A DNA stretch of 64,000 bases from Flavobacteriaceae bacterium. GTDB taxonomy: Bacteria; Bacteroidota; Bacteroidia; Flavobacteriales; Flavobacteriaceae. Location: positions 85,323-149,322 of the forward strand of contig CANGWK010000003.1 of NCBI GenBank assembly GCA_947457615.1. The letters are read 5' to 3'. The position numbers and the translations under genes are program-made. The notes below the pieces were generated by a model that searched no databases, had not been told where the DNA came from, and saw only the letters and a list, made by a program, of their open reading frames with translations. Shown one piece after another: positions 25,822-34,548 of this stretch. Positions within the stretch are counted from its first letter, which is position 1, and each line of letters opens with the position of its first letter.

Positions 25822-28209
25822 TTAATTTTTTGGTTTGAAAACTAATTTAGTGGAGTTAGCCATAATTTCTTTTTTGTTGAGTTTCATTTTTCGGAATTGT
25901 CCTTTGTTGTACATGGCGGCTTGATCACTGTAATGGGCGCTCATTGGGTTTCCAGATTGCCCAGTTGGAAGGATACTCACGCTATTTTCTACATCTGAAA
26001 AATCAATCACTCTTCTAGTGGATGGCCCTCCTTTTACATCATAAATTCCGGTCTCGTTATAGAAAAACATCATATTATTTATAACTTCGTTGGAGCCACT
26101 TGCTTCAAATGGACCCACATTGAAGAAAGTTCTTAGAGCTGCAATTTTCCCTATTGGATGTTGGTGCTCCAAAGTATGCACTTCGCTCCAAGTCCATTTG
26201 GTTTTGATAGTGCCTAATTGCTTTGTTAAATCAGTAATTGCTTCTTTAAAAGATTGGGTTAGGATCTCTTTTTTGGTTTCTCTTTTGTTTTTGGTTGCTG
26301 TATTATCCCACCACAAAGAATTTTCATTATTACTTTGTCCTTCAATAACTTGCTTCATTATATGGGTTGCCAAAAAGGCTTTGAAGTTCTCCTCTCCCAA
26401 TTCGTCTTGGAACGTGTTTTTCAAATAACAAGAAATCCATTTATTGTAAATAGTTGGGCCAACATCCTGAAGATTATTAGAACCTGACCATTTTTTTAGT
26501 ATTTCTAAGGCTTCTTTTTCATTGGCATTCCAACTATTGTTTGCAACCGACTGTGTCCATTTAGCAACCAAGGAAACCGCTGTAGAGGAAGTGTTATCGT
26601 TAATACTTTTTTGAACGTCACCGCTAGTCCAATTGTTTTTAGGCTTTAACAATCCGTCAATTCTTTGCGCTCTGTCTTTGGGCAAATAATAGCCCGGATA
26701 TAAATAACCGTCAATTGGTTCGGGTTGGTTGTTAGCCGAATAGACATAATTCCAATTTGGATTTAAGGCATACGGATTTTTGGAAAAATCAATAAATTCT
26801 TTTTTATCATCGATGCCATTTGCTCCGTTCATAATAAAATTTCCGTTAACGGATTTGTCTAATTTATATAGTTTTCCGGAAGTTTTCCAAGCAATATTAT
26901 TTTTAGCATCACCATACATAATATTGAGCCCTGGCGCAGCGATTAACGAAATTGCCTTATGAAAATCGTCTAATTTTTTTGAATGAGAAAGAGCATGAAC
27001 TGCCTCAAGAATTTGATTTTTTTGTTGGGTGTAAATCCAAGACATTGCTACTGGTTTTTTAGTATTCAAAGTATTTAACAGTCCATTCATAATAGGGCCG
27101 TGAACGGATTCTTTTATATTTAATGTTACAGAAGCACTATCTTTTACCTTAATTATTTTCTTACGAATGGAATAATTTTTATATCCATCTACTGTTTTAT
27201 ATTGGTTGCTATTTGCAGGATTTTCTTCCTCTTGAAATAAATCTAAATCGTCATTTTCAAACATGGTCAAGCCATAGGCATAGTTGTGGTTGTGTCCCAA
27301 TAACGGAAAAGGTGTTCCCGCAAGATAGTAGCCATACATTTCATAATCGGGGGTAGTTATATGGGCTTCATACCATGTGCATGGTTGGGAAAACATAATG
27401 TGTGGATCGTTTGCAAAAATAACTTTGCCGTTCTTAGTTTTTTGAGCGCCAATTACCCAGCTGTTGCTTCCAATGAATGAAGGTATTGGAGAATTGTCTA
27501 ATAGCCTTGCTATAGATTTTGAGATTTCAGCATAATCATTACTCTTTCCTTTATAACTTTTTAATTGGGTGGTCCCAAATGAGCCATCTATGCCGAAGTC
27601 TTTAAGATATTCCATTCCGAATTTATCTCGAATATCGGTGAGCAATGGGTCGGTTTTTTGTGCCATGGCAAAACTAAATGACATGTATCCAAATATATTG
27701 TAAACGTCTTTTAGTGTGAATTTTTCTATTTTAACACCCAGTAATTGGAATTCAATAGGAGTCTTCCCTTCTTGCATGTATTGATTAATTCCGTCTACAT
27801 AGGCCATTGCTAAGATATATGTTTCGGAGTTTTTATCTAATTGAGATATTGCTTTTTCGGAGTTTTCATCTATACCTATTCCAGCAAAAAATTGGTCGTT
27901 CTTTAGTGCTTTTGTTCCAAATAATTCTGACAATCTTCCTGGTGCAATCCTTCTTAGAAGTTCCATTTGCCATAATCGATCTTGTGCATGAACGTATCCC
28001 AATGCAACCATAGCGTCTTTTTGGGTGGCAGCATAAATGTGGGGAACACCAAAATCATCAAAGTAAACGGTAGTTTCTTTTTCAATGTTCTTTAAAGTAA
28101 TTTCTCCTTCGTATTTTGGTTTTGTAGTTTGCAAATAAACATAAAGTGTTACTGACAATAGTACTACTAAAGAAATAAGAATTAGAAAAACTTTTTTAAG
28201 TGTTTTCAT
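25822..28209 (-). CDS. Penicillin acylase-family Ntn-hydrolase
   Basis: Exported N-terminal-nucleophile hydrolase of the penicillin/cephalosporin/acyl-homoserine-lactone acylase family, 795 residues. A signal anchor spans ~7-27. The alpha chain includes VPHIYAATQKDAMVALGYVHAQDRLWQM in two halves (54-82), and the autocleavage/catalytic site is at IGSNSWVIGAQK, with the predicted nucleophile Ser 248 starting the beta chain; DPHI and GLTMFENDD follow. Natural substrates are unknown; AHL quorum quenching or peptide/amide scavenging are possibilities. Downstream lies repeat-filled spacer, upstream a weak heptamer array. Confidence 0.88.
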   Translation of the reverse strand: MKTLKKVFLILISLVVLLSVTLYVYLQTTKPKYEGEITLKNIEKETTVYFDDFGVPHIYAATQKDAMVALGYVHAQDRLWQMELLRRIAPGRLSELFGTKALKNDQFFAGIGIDENSEKAISQLDKNSETYILAMAYVDGINQYMQEGKTPIEFQLLGVKIEKFTLKDVYNIFGYMSFSFAMAQKTDPLLTDIRDKFGMEYLKDFGIDGSFGTTQLKSYKGKSNDYAEISKSIARLLDNSPIPSFIGSNSWVIGAQKTKNGKVIFANDPHIMFSQPCTWYEAHITTPDYEMYGYYLAGTPFPLLGHNHNYAYGLTMFENDDLDLFQEEENPANSNQYKTVDGYKNYSIRKKIIKVKDSASVTLNIKESVHGPIMNGLLNTLNTKKPVAMSWIYTQQKNQILEAVHALSHSKKLDDFHKAISLIAAPGLNIMYGDAKNNIAWKTSGKLYKLDKSVNGNFIMNGANGIDDKKEFIDFSKNPYALNPNWNYVYSANNQPEPIDGYLYPGYYLPKDRAQRIDGLLKPKNNWTSGDVQKSINDNTSSTAVSLVAKWTQSVANNSWNANEKEALEILKKWSGSNNLQDVGPTIYNKWISCYLKNTFQDELGEENFKAFLATHIMKQVIEGQSNNENSLWWDNTATKNKRETKKEILTQSFKEAITDLTKQLGTIKTKWTWSEVHTLEHQHPIGKIAALRTFFNVGPFEASGSNEVINNMMFFYNETGIYDVKGGPSTRRVIDFSDVENSVSILPTGQSGNPMSAHYSDQAAMYNKGQFRKMKLNKKEIMANSTKLVFKPKN

Positions 28210-28230
28210 CTGAGAATATATTGAATACTA

Positions 28231-28316
28231 AAAGTAAAAAATAAACCATTAAGAAATTAAGTTTCATTTAGTTATTGTCTTAATTTTTCTTATTTTCGTA
28301 ATGGTTTAAAAAAAAT
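28231..28316. repeat. Imperfect inverted repeat / weak heptamer stretch
   Basis: AAACCATTA (near 28243) pairs with TAATGGTTT (near 28302), with ATTAAG/CTTAAT inside; TTAAGAAATTAAG reads like a degenerate 7-mer array. On the minus strand it is followed by ATTTTTTA, so it may end transcription of the arginase-family gene. Confidence 0.4.
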
Positions 28317-28321
28317 TGATC

Positions 28322-29410
28322 TTATTTTCTAGGAAATTCTATTGCTTTTCCAATGTTCATTCCGTTATTTTTTGCCAAAACTCCACATAGATGAAATAAC
28401 ATTCTAGCACCCACATTTCCATCCCAATCGTCGTTTTCACCTGGAGCAACTTCAACTAAATCGAAACCAATAATTTCTTTACCGCTTTCCGATAATTTGT
28501 TAAACAAATAGGTGGCTTGTTCAAAAGAAAATCCTCCTGGAACTGGTGTTCCTGTATTTGGACAATACCATGGATACATTCCGTCAATATCAAAACTGAT
28601 ACACACTTTTTGAGGCAATGATGCTATTATAGCTTCACATTGTTGTTGCCATGTTTTTCCTTCAAAGTTTTCTCTTTTCAAATCAGCATCACTATTTACT
28701 AAAACCCTTCCTTTAGATTGTTGCACTACATCGACTTCTTGTTCGCAGAAATCTCGGATTCCAACTTGAACTATTTTTGAAATTTGAAGAATTTGTAGAG
28801 CATTGTACATTATTGAGGCATGAGAAAAAGTAAATCCTTCGTATCCAATTCGCAAATCCATATGCGCATCTAGATGCAAGATTCCAAAATTATCGTGTTG
28901 GGTTGCCAAAGCTTCGTAATATCCTAGTGGGGTAGAATGGTCTCCGCCTAATAAAACTACTTTTTTGCCCTTATTCATCCAATATAAAACGGTCTCTTTA
29001 ACTTCGGTATGCAAATCGCGACAAACTAAATTTATCCTATCTAAATCGGCTTTAAGAACTGGAATATTTGAAACTTCTTGCCCGTCTTCCAATGCTTCAA
29101 TGATGGGTTGAGCAAGTGCTTTATATTTATCAGAATTAGATTTCCAAGCAGCTGGAATTTCAGCATAATACATGCCTAATTTCCATAGTTCCGGAAAATC
29201 TTGATGGTTAAGATCTACCTGAAAGGATGCCCCTAATATTGCTTCAGGACCATCAGATGCTCCAGATCCATAACTAACGGTTACTTCCCAAGGCACAGGA
29301 ATTATAATTATTTCTGATTGTTCGGCTGAAAATGGTAATCCAAAAATAGTTGCGTCAGCTAATCCTGGTTGAGAAGGATCAAAGTCTTTTATAATTTGTT
29401 CTTTAGTCAT
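28322..29410 (-). CDS. Arginase/agmatinase/formimidoylglutamase-family enzyme
   Basis: Binuclear manganese ureohydrolase fold. Metal-binding blocks are present: GGDHSTPLG, LHLDAHMDLR and SFDIDGMYPW; the last replaces the usual DxDxxDP ending, a deviation seen in formimidoylglutamase-like members. I use the ATG at 29408-29410 (MTKEQIIKDFDPSQ, 362 residues) because the TTG seven codons upstream adds only MLCFSNN; the promoter at 29458-29489 fits either. Substrate (arginine, agmatine, formimidoylglutamate or other) cannot be decided; no his-utilisation gene is adjacent. Confidence 0.82.
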   Translation of the reverse strand: MTKEQIIKDFDPSQPGLADATIFGLPFSAEQSEIIIIPVPWEVTVSYGSGASDGPEAILGASFQVDLNHQDFPELWKLGMYYAEIPAAWKSNSDKYKALAQPIIEALEDGQEVSNIPVLKADLDRINLVCRDLHTEVKETVLYWMNKGKKVVLLGGDHSTPLGYYEALATQHDNFGILHLDAHMDLRIGYEGFTFSHASIMYNALQILQISKIVQVGIRDFCEQEVDVVQQSKGRVLVNSDADLKRENFEGKTWQQQCEAIIASLPQKVCISFDIDGMYPWYCPNTGTPVPGGFSFEQATYLFNKLSESGKEIIGFDLVEVAPGENDDWDGNVGARMLFHLCGVLAKNNGMNIGKAIEFPRK

Positions 29411-29457
29411 ATTATTTGAGAAACAAAGCAATTGCTTTAATCTTAATTTAGTTTTTG

Positions 29458-29489
29458 CAAATGTACTAAGGTTTTGAAGTCTTTACAAA
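29458..29489 (-). promoter_or_regulatory. Promoter of the arginase-family gene
   Basis: TTTG (29486-29489), 20 bp, TACATTTG (29458-29465) on the minus strand: complete -33/-7 pair. Confidence 0.65.
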
Positions 29490-29491
29490 AT

Positions 29492-29531
29492 AAAATAACC
29501 ACAATGAAATTTACATTCATTGTGGTTATTT
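29492..29531 (-). terminator. Terminator after the metalloprotease gene
   Basis: 17-bp perfect stem AAAATAACCACAATGAA / TTCATTGTGGTTATTTT with a 6-nt loop; it directly abuts the arginase-family promoter. Confidence 0.85.
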
Positions 29532-29550
29532 TATAAGATTTAAAAACTAT

Positions 29551-31617
29551 TTATTCTTTAATAAACTTATAACTTGATTTAGAAGTATTAAAATAAATAG
29601 TGTAAACTCCATTAGAAAGTTTAGAAACATCTATTTTTTCTTCATTGGAAATAGATGCTTTTTCAATTACTTTTTGTCCTAATATATTAAAAATAGTAAT
29701 ACTTTCAGTTGAATCAAATTCTCCTTTAATTGTAATTTGATTTTTAGTTGGATTAGGATAAATAACTATTCTTTCTTTTACATTTTGAGCTACAGCTAAA
29801 TTTGGTGTTACAACTAAATTAAATCCACAATTAACTGCTGTTCCAAGTGTAGCAGTCATAGTTACTGGGTAAGTTCCAGGAGAAAGTACAGAACCAATTG
29901 CAGGTGTTTGGGTTACTACAGCAGCACAATTAGCACTAATTGCGTTTGATAAACTAGAAAAATCTGGAACATTATAACTATTATTTAAATCTGCTTCAAC
30001 CGTTTGATCGAGGGGACAATTTATTTTCAATGCTACCGCTGCCATTGCATATCCAGCTGCATTAAATTTATCTGTCATTGTTTGTATATCCGCACAAGGA
30101 TAATTCATATTTATTGCTGCTTGTCTAAGTGCAACTGCAGCTGTTTTTTGATTTGACGAACTATTGGTTAAAGCCAATCCTTCTAAAAATACTTTATCGG
30201 TTTTGGTTTTTCCAATGACATCGTAAATTTTCATTAAAGCAGTTGCCCAAATTTGTCCGTAAGTATGTATTTCCGTATTAGTGGCTCCTGTTTGTGGATA
30301 GGTTCTAGTATAATTGGTTACTCTACCATTCCACCATTCATTATGACCATCCCAACTAAAAACCCAATTATAAGCTGGCTCAGTAGAGGTCCATTGGTTC
30401 AAACTTCGGCTATGGGAAACTGCCCAATAATCACCATTTCCTTCTCCTAGACCTGTAGTACTTGAAGCATGACCACCTGTAATCCAATCGTGAATTCCAT
30501 GACCCATTTCATGCAAAATAACATCCGCATCTTCGGCATCATCTACACCACCTTCACCAAAAACTAAAGTACCTCCGGTATAGTAGGAATTATCGGCGCC
30601 ATTAGCCCCAGAAGGATCAAAAAATAAAACTCCAGAATTGGTTAATGGGACGCAAGGAATTCCTAATGTAGTATTGATATAACGTAAACTCTTATCTAAA
30701 TTATAAAATGCATTAGCAGCCTCAAAGGCATCATTTTCTCTATCAAACAAAAAATCTGGTGAAGATTGGGTAAATAATCCTTTACTTGGCGCTTCTAAAT
30801 CTTTAACTTCAACATAAGAACTTTTTAATTTATAAACTCCTGCTGTAAAATCAATTTCTGGCAAGGTTACTAAAGTTCTAGTAGCATCTAAATCGGTATT
30901 CGTAGCATCATTATTGTCCACGTAATTACCAGAATAGGCAACATGTGCCTGAGAAAGTGGATCTGGGTTATATACCATTGCGGTTCCAGTTACAAAGGAA
31001 TTAGGAGATGTAACTTTATTATTTAAAACTAATTTTTTAGTCTTATTTTTGTTTTTTTTCTCTTTTTTATGGTGATATACTGCAACATCTGTTTTACTCA
31101 ATACTAAACCTGTTTTGGCGTCAATCATAACTTCCCAAGATCCAGACATGTCAAATGCATTTGTAACAACTCTATAAACCAATACTGTTTTTTGCTCTTT
31201 ATTTAACACACAAAGTTTAGATTCCTGGTGAATAATTGCTCCTTTGAAATTTAGAGCAGAATTTGAAATTAAAACAGCTGCTGCTTCTGAAATAGACGGA
31301 TGAGTATCTATATTTGATATGGTAGCGTCATAGTTATTTGAAGAATAAGCAACTTCATTTCCTTTGACAAAATTTACTACTATCTCTGAATCATAAACTG
31401 GAACTTCATTAAGCATTTGTTGAAAACGCAATGTTTCACCAGCTAAACCTTTTCTTACAAAAGTTAGTCTGAATGAATGAAATGGTTGAATATTTAATTC
31501 TTTTGAATTCTCGTTTATCCAATTTCTTGCGGCAACTTCTTTATCTGATACCTGAGCAAATGAGGTATATCCTAGTATAATAAAGAAGATTATTATTGCT
31601 TGTAATTTTATTTTCAT
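29551..31617 (-). CDS. Secreted M36/M4-like zinc metalloprotease with T9SS sorting domain
   Basis: 688 residues. Signal peptide ~1-21 (ending TSFAQ); an N-terminal FTP/PepSY-like propeptide ~25-190 (inhibitor region); the catalytic domain with zinc motif HEMGHGIHDW (His 369, Glu 370, His 373) and third ligand Glu in GLGEGNGDYW (near 392); an HYR-like domain ~530-605 (INCPLDQTVEADLNNSYNVPDF); and a type A sorting domain at the C-terminus (VIYPNPTKNQITIKGE to YKFIKE). Secreted through the outer membrane by the T9SS, then likely self-processed. Function: extracellular protein digestion. Monocistronic. Confidence 0.88.
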   Translation of the reverse strand: MKIKLQAIIIFFIILGYTSFAQVSDKEVAARNWINENSKELNIQPFHSFRLTFVRKGLAGETLRFQQMLNEVPVYDSEIVVNFVKGNEVAYSSNNYDATISNIDTHPSISEAAAVLISNSALNFKGAIIHQESKLCVLNKEQKTVLVYRVVTNAFDMSGSWEVMIDAKTGLVLSKTDVAVYHHKKEKKNKNKTKKLVLNNKVTSPNSFVTGTAMVYNPDPLSQAHVAYSGNYVDNNDATNTDLDATRTLVTLPEIDFTAGVYKLKSSYVEVKDLEAPSKGLFTQSSPDFLFDRENDAFEAANAFYNLDKSLRYINTTLGIPCVPLTNSGVLFFDPSGANGADNSYYTGGTLVFGEGGVDDAEDADVILHEMGHGIHDWITGGHASSTTGLGEGNGDYWAVSHSRSLNQWTSTEPAYNWVFSWDGHNEWWNGRVTNYTRTYPQTGATNTEIHTYGQIWATALMKIYDVIGKTKTDKVFLEGLALTNSSSNQKTAAVALRQAAINMNYPCADIQTMTDKFNAAGYAMAAVALKINCPLDQTVEADLNNSYNVPDFSSLSNAISANCAAVVTQTPAIGSVLSPGTYPVTMTATLGTAVNCGFNLVVTPNLAVAQNVKERIVIYPNPTKNQITIKGEFDSTESITIFNILGQKVIEKASISNEEKIDVSKLSNGVYTIYFNTSKSSYKFIKE

Positions 31618-31651
31618 TTTCTATTTTTTATTTATTTGAAATCGATGAATT

Positions 31652-31659
31652 CAAATATA
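31652..31659 (-). promoter_or_regulatory. -7 promoter element for the metalloprotease gene
   Basis: TATATTTG on the minus strand, exact consensus. Confidence 0.55.
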
Positions 31660-31680
31660 TGAAAAAAAATTGAATTATTC

Positions 31681-32961
31681 TTATTTAACATTTGCTAAAA
31701 TTCCTTTTTTCAATATCTGTCCAAATTCAAACATGTCTTCATAAGAAGTATATAAAGGTACAGGTGCTAAACGAATTACATTAGGTTCGCGCCAATCTGT
31801 GATTACTCCATTTTTCATAAGATAATCAAATAAACTTCGACCTTCACCATGCAAAAAAACAGATAATTGACAGGCTCTTTCTTCTTGATTAGATGGAGTG
31901 ATAATTTCGAAAGTGCTATCTACTTCTTTATCAATTTCATGGAGAACAAATTCAAGATAGGAAGTGATTTTATTTCTTTTTTGGATTAATTTCTCCATGC
32001 CTATTTCGGCAAACATATCTACAGATGCTAAATAAGGAGCTAAAGATAGAATTGGAAGATTACTTACTTGCCAACCATCGGCACCGTGAACTGGATCAAA
32101 ATTAGGTTCCATCTTGAATCGACGTTCTTTATTATGTCCCCACCAACCTGCAAAACGAGGAAGGTTAGTTTGGTGGTGCTTTTCATGAACGAAACAACCA
32201 GAAGCATTTCCGGGTCCGGAATTCATGTATTTATACGAACACCAAGCAGCAAAATCAACGTTCCAGTCGTGGAGTTCTAATTTAATATTTCCTGCGGCAT
32301 GTGCTAAATCAAATCCTACGTTGGCTCCAACTTTATGTCCTGCTTCTGTAATGGTTTTCATGTCGAAAACTTGTCCGGTGTAATAGTTTACTCCGCCAAA
32401 CAAGACTAATGCTAACTCGTCTCCAACTTCTTCAATTTTAGAAAGAATGTCTTCTAAACGAATGTTATGTTCGCCTTCGCGTCTTTTAATTTCTATTATC
32501 GTTTCGCTAGGTTTAAAACCATGGTGGTTAACTTGCGATTGGAACATGTATTGATCGGATGGAAAGGCTTTTTCTTCACAAATAATTTTATATCGTGATG
32601 CAGTTGGACGATAGAAGGAAACCATTAATAAATGCAGATTAATAGTCAAGGTATTCATTACGGCAACTTCGGAAGGATTTGCACCTACTATTTTACTTAA
32701 CGGATTTGCGAATCGTTCTTGGTAATCCCACCAAGGTTTTTCTGCATAAAAGTGACCTTCTACAGCTAGGTTTGCCCAATCGTTCATAACTTCATCTACA
32801 TAGGATTTTGCTCTTTTAGGCTGCAGTCCTAAGGAGTTTCCTGTGAAATAGATTACGTTTTTGCCATTGTGTTGCGGAAAGATGAACTCGTCTCTGTAAG
32901 TTTTTAATTCGTCTTGTGCATCAAGATTTTGTGCGTATTCGCGTGTATTTTGAAAAGTCAT
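31681..32961 (-). CDS. kynU: Kynureninase
   Basis: PLP-dependent hydrolysis of kynurenine or 3-hydroxykynurenine to (3-hydroxy)anthranilate plus alanine. The PLP lysine motif WCSYKYMNSGPGNASG (near 232-247), GVNYYTGQVFDM and DLAHAAGN are intact; 426 residues is full length. It works directly after kmo. The upstream region holds a perfect 20-bp palindrome 24-43 bp before the ATG, a candidate operator or repeat. It lies in a row of minus-strand genes that probably each have their own promoter. Confidence 0.94.
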   Translation of the reverse strand: MTFQNTREYAQNLDAQDELKTYRDEFIFPQHNGKNVIYFTGNSLGLQPKRAKSYVDEVMNDWANLAVEGHFYAEKPWWDYQERFANPLSKIVGANPSEVAVMNTLTINLHLLMVSFYRPTASRYKIICEEKAFPSDQYMFQSQVNHHGFKPSETIIEIKRREGEHNIRLEDILSKIEEVGDELALVLFGGVNYYTGQVFDMKTITEAGHKVGANVGFDLAHAAGNIKLELHDWNVDFAAWCSYKYMNSGPGNASGCFVHEKHHQTNLPRFAGWWGHNKERRFKMEPNFDPVHGADGWQVSNLPILSLAPYLASVDMFAEIGMEKLIQKRNKITSYLEFVLHEIDKEVDSTFEIITPSNQEERACQLSVFLHGEGRSLFDYLMKNGVITDWREPNVIRLAPVPLYTSYEDMFEFGQILKKGILANVK

Positions 32962-32984
32962 TATATGTGTGTTTTATATTTTGT

Positions 32985-33004
32985 GGATAAGTCGCGACTT
33001 ATCC
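32985..33004. promoter_or_regulatory. Perfect 20-bp palindrome upstream of kynU
   Basis: GGATAAGTCGCGACTTATCC is fully self-complementary. Position 24-43 bp before the kynU ATG suits an operator; it could also be a REP-like repeat. Confidence 0.5.
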
Positions 33005-33126
33005 GAACATTATCCTAATTATGTCTGTAATGTGGCGTAAATGTAGAGAAAAATAATAAGGTTACAAAGGGATTTGGAATTCGAGATAGTAAGGAAAATT
33101 TTAATTTTATTTACAATGATTGTTGG

Positions 33127-33225
33127 TAGCCCCGATTGATCCGATAGCTCTCGTGGAGGAACGGAACGAGACTAAAGGGGAAAGCGGGAATTGCGTTTAT
33201 TGAAATGCGGAAGCCATTCGCTTCT
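33127..33225 (+). repeat. F-type structured element (F2)
   Basis: Begins TAGCCCCGATTGA, carries the hairpin TCTCGT..ACGAGA, resumes GGGGAAAGCGGGAATTGCG, and ends in the tail AAATGCGGAAGCCATTCGCT shared with copy F4. Confidence 0.65.
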
Positions 33226-33246
33226 GACAAAAAAAATTTCCATTTT

Positions 33247-33285
33247 ACCACCCCTTCCTCCGGACAAACCTCCAAAGTAGGAAAT
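33247..33285 (+). repeat. P-type repeat (P3)
   Basis: ACCACCCCTTCCTCCGGAC, then AAACCTCCAAAGTAGGAAAT; same order of blocks as P2 and P4. Confidence 0.65.
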
Positions 33286-33319
33286 AAAAAAATCTCACCA
33301 TTGCTGATGAGATTTTTTT
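33286..33319 (-). terminator. Terminator after queA
   Basis: AAAAAAATCTCA / TGAGATTTTTTT stem with a 10-nt loop; T-run on both strands. Confidence 0.85.
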
Positions 33320-33339
33320 ATTGATTGATTATGTAGCAA

Positions 33340-34389
33340 TTATATGATTAACATAGCGTCACCATAAGAATAGAATTTATATTCTTCTTTGATGGCTTCT
33401 TCGTAGGCTTTTTTCATTAAATCGTGCCCGCAAAATGCTGAGATCATCATTAACAATGTTGATTTTGGAGTGTGGAAATTCGTAATCATAGCGTCCGCAA
33501 GACTGAAATCATGAGGAGGAAAAATAAATTTATTAGTCCATCCATCAAATGGATTTAGGGTGCGTTGCGATGAAACAGAGCTTTCTATTGCACGCATAGA
33601 AGTGGTTCCTACCACACAAATTTTCTTTTTATTTGCTTTGGCACCATTAACAATATCGCATGCTTCTTGGTTAATTTTTAACTCTTCAGAATCCATTTTG
33701 TGTTTGGATAAATCTTCTACCTCAACTGGATTGAAAGTTCCTAAACCAACGTGAAGGGTTACTTCAGCAAATTGAACTCCTTTTATTTCCAAACGTTTTA
33801 AAAGGTGTTTTGAGAAGTGTAAACCTGCGGTTGGTGCAGCTACAGCCCCTTCTTCTTTTGCATAAATTGTTTGGTAACGTTCTGCATCTTCGGGAGTTAC
33901 TTCACGGTTTATGTATTTTGGAATAGGTGTTTCACCAAGTTCGGTTAATTTATTTCGGAACTCTTCGTAAGACCCATCGTAAAGAAAACGCAAAGTTCTA
34001 CCACGAGAAGTTGTGTTATCAATTACCTCAGCAACTAGAGAATCATCGTCACCGAAATATAATTTATTTCCGATTCGTATTTTACGAGCTGGATCCACCA
34101 ACACATCCCAAAGACGTTGTTCGGCATTTAGTTCTCTTAATAAGAAAACTTCAATACGAGCTCCTGTTTTTTCTTTGTTTCCAAACATACGAGCAGGGAA
34201 AACTTTGGTATTATTCAATACCATTACATCGCCGTCACCAAAATAATCGATCACGTCTTTGAACATTTTGTGTTCTATAGTTCCTTTTTTTCTATCGATT
34301 ACCATTAAACGCGATTCGTCACGGTTTTCTGCTGGAAATTCAGCAAGTAATTCTGTTGGAAGATGGAATTGAAAATGAGATAATTTCAT
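33340..34389 (-). CDS. queA: S-adenosylmethionine:tRNA ribosyltransferase-isomerase
   Basis: Transfers and isomerises the ribosyl part of SAM onto preQ1-modified tRNA, making epoxyqueuosine in tRNAs with GUN anticodons. Family blocks: [21 protein letters not shown] (12-32) split across the N-terminus, [34 protein letters not shown] and [17 protein letters not shown]; 349 residues is full length. Promoter at 34453-34484, so the mRNA leader includes an AT-rich heptamer array ending just before the ATG. It consumes SAM, the product of metK in this window. Confidence 0.96.
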   Translation of the reverse strand: MKLSHFQFHLPTELLAEFPAENRDESRLMVIDRKKGTIEHKMFKDVIDYFGDGDVMVLNNTKVFPARMFGNKEKTGARIEVFLLRELNAEQRLWDVLVDPARKIRIGNKLYFGDDDSLVAEVIDNTTSRGRTLRFLYDGSYEEFRNKLTELGETPIPKYINREVTPEDAERYQTIYAKEEGAVAAPTAGLHFSKHLLKRLEIKGVQFAEVTLHVGLGTFNPVEVEDLSKHKMDSEELKINQEACDIVNGAKANKKKICVVGTTSMRAIESSVSSQRTLNPFDGWTNKFIFPPHDFSLADAMITNFHTPKSTLLMMISAFCGHDLMKKAYEEAIKEEYKFYSYGDAMLII

Positions 34390-34390
34390 A

Positions 34391-34440
34391 ATTAAATTTT
34401 AGATATTAGATGTTAAATTTTAGATATTAAAATCTTAAAA
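34391..34440 (-). repeat. Heptamer array H3 in the queA leader
   Basis: Tandem 7-mers (TTTTAGA, TATTAGA, TGTTAAA, TTTTAGA, TATTAAA on the plus strand) directly before the queA ATG and downstream of its predicted start site. Confidence 0.75.
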
Positions 34441-34452
34441 TTAAATCGAGTG

Positions 34453-34484
34453 CAAATATACGATTGTGAGATAGGCGTTGTCAA
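34453..34484 (-). promoter_or_regulatory. Promoter of queA
   Basis: TTG (34482-34484), 21 bp, TATATTTG (34453-34460) on the minus strand. Confidence 0.6.
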
Positions 34485-34502
34485 GTGTTTTGCTGTTTAT
34501 TT

Positions 34503-34548
34503 TTTATTAAGTTCCTTAGGTACTAAGTTATTTAGGTTCTTAGGTAAC
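34503..34548. repeat. Heptamer-like inverted array after aroA
   Basis: TTAAGTTCC...GGTAACTTAA ends can pair; inside, repeated TTAGGT/TTAGGTT units. It abuts the aroA stop codon and may act as a weak terminator. Confidence 0.55.

Larger units (their letters stand above)
32962..33339. other. 378-bp gap between kynU and queA
   Basis: From left to right: the 20-bp palindrome (32985-33004), ~120 bp with no recognised feature, F element F2 (33127-33225), P repeat P3 (33247-33285) and the queA terminator (33286-33319). Confidence 0.7.

Noticed and set aside
34391-34460. preQ1 riboswitch in the queA leader
   Set aside because: The leader is an AT-rich heptamer array without the C-rich loop and A-rich tail of preQ1 aptamers.
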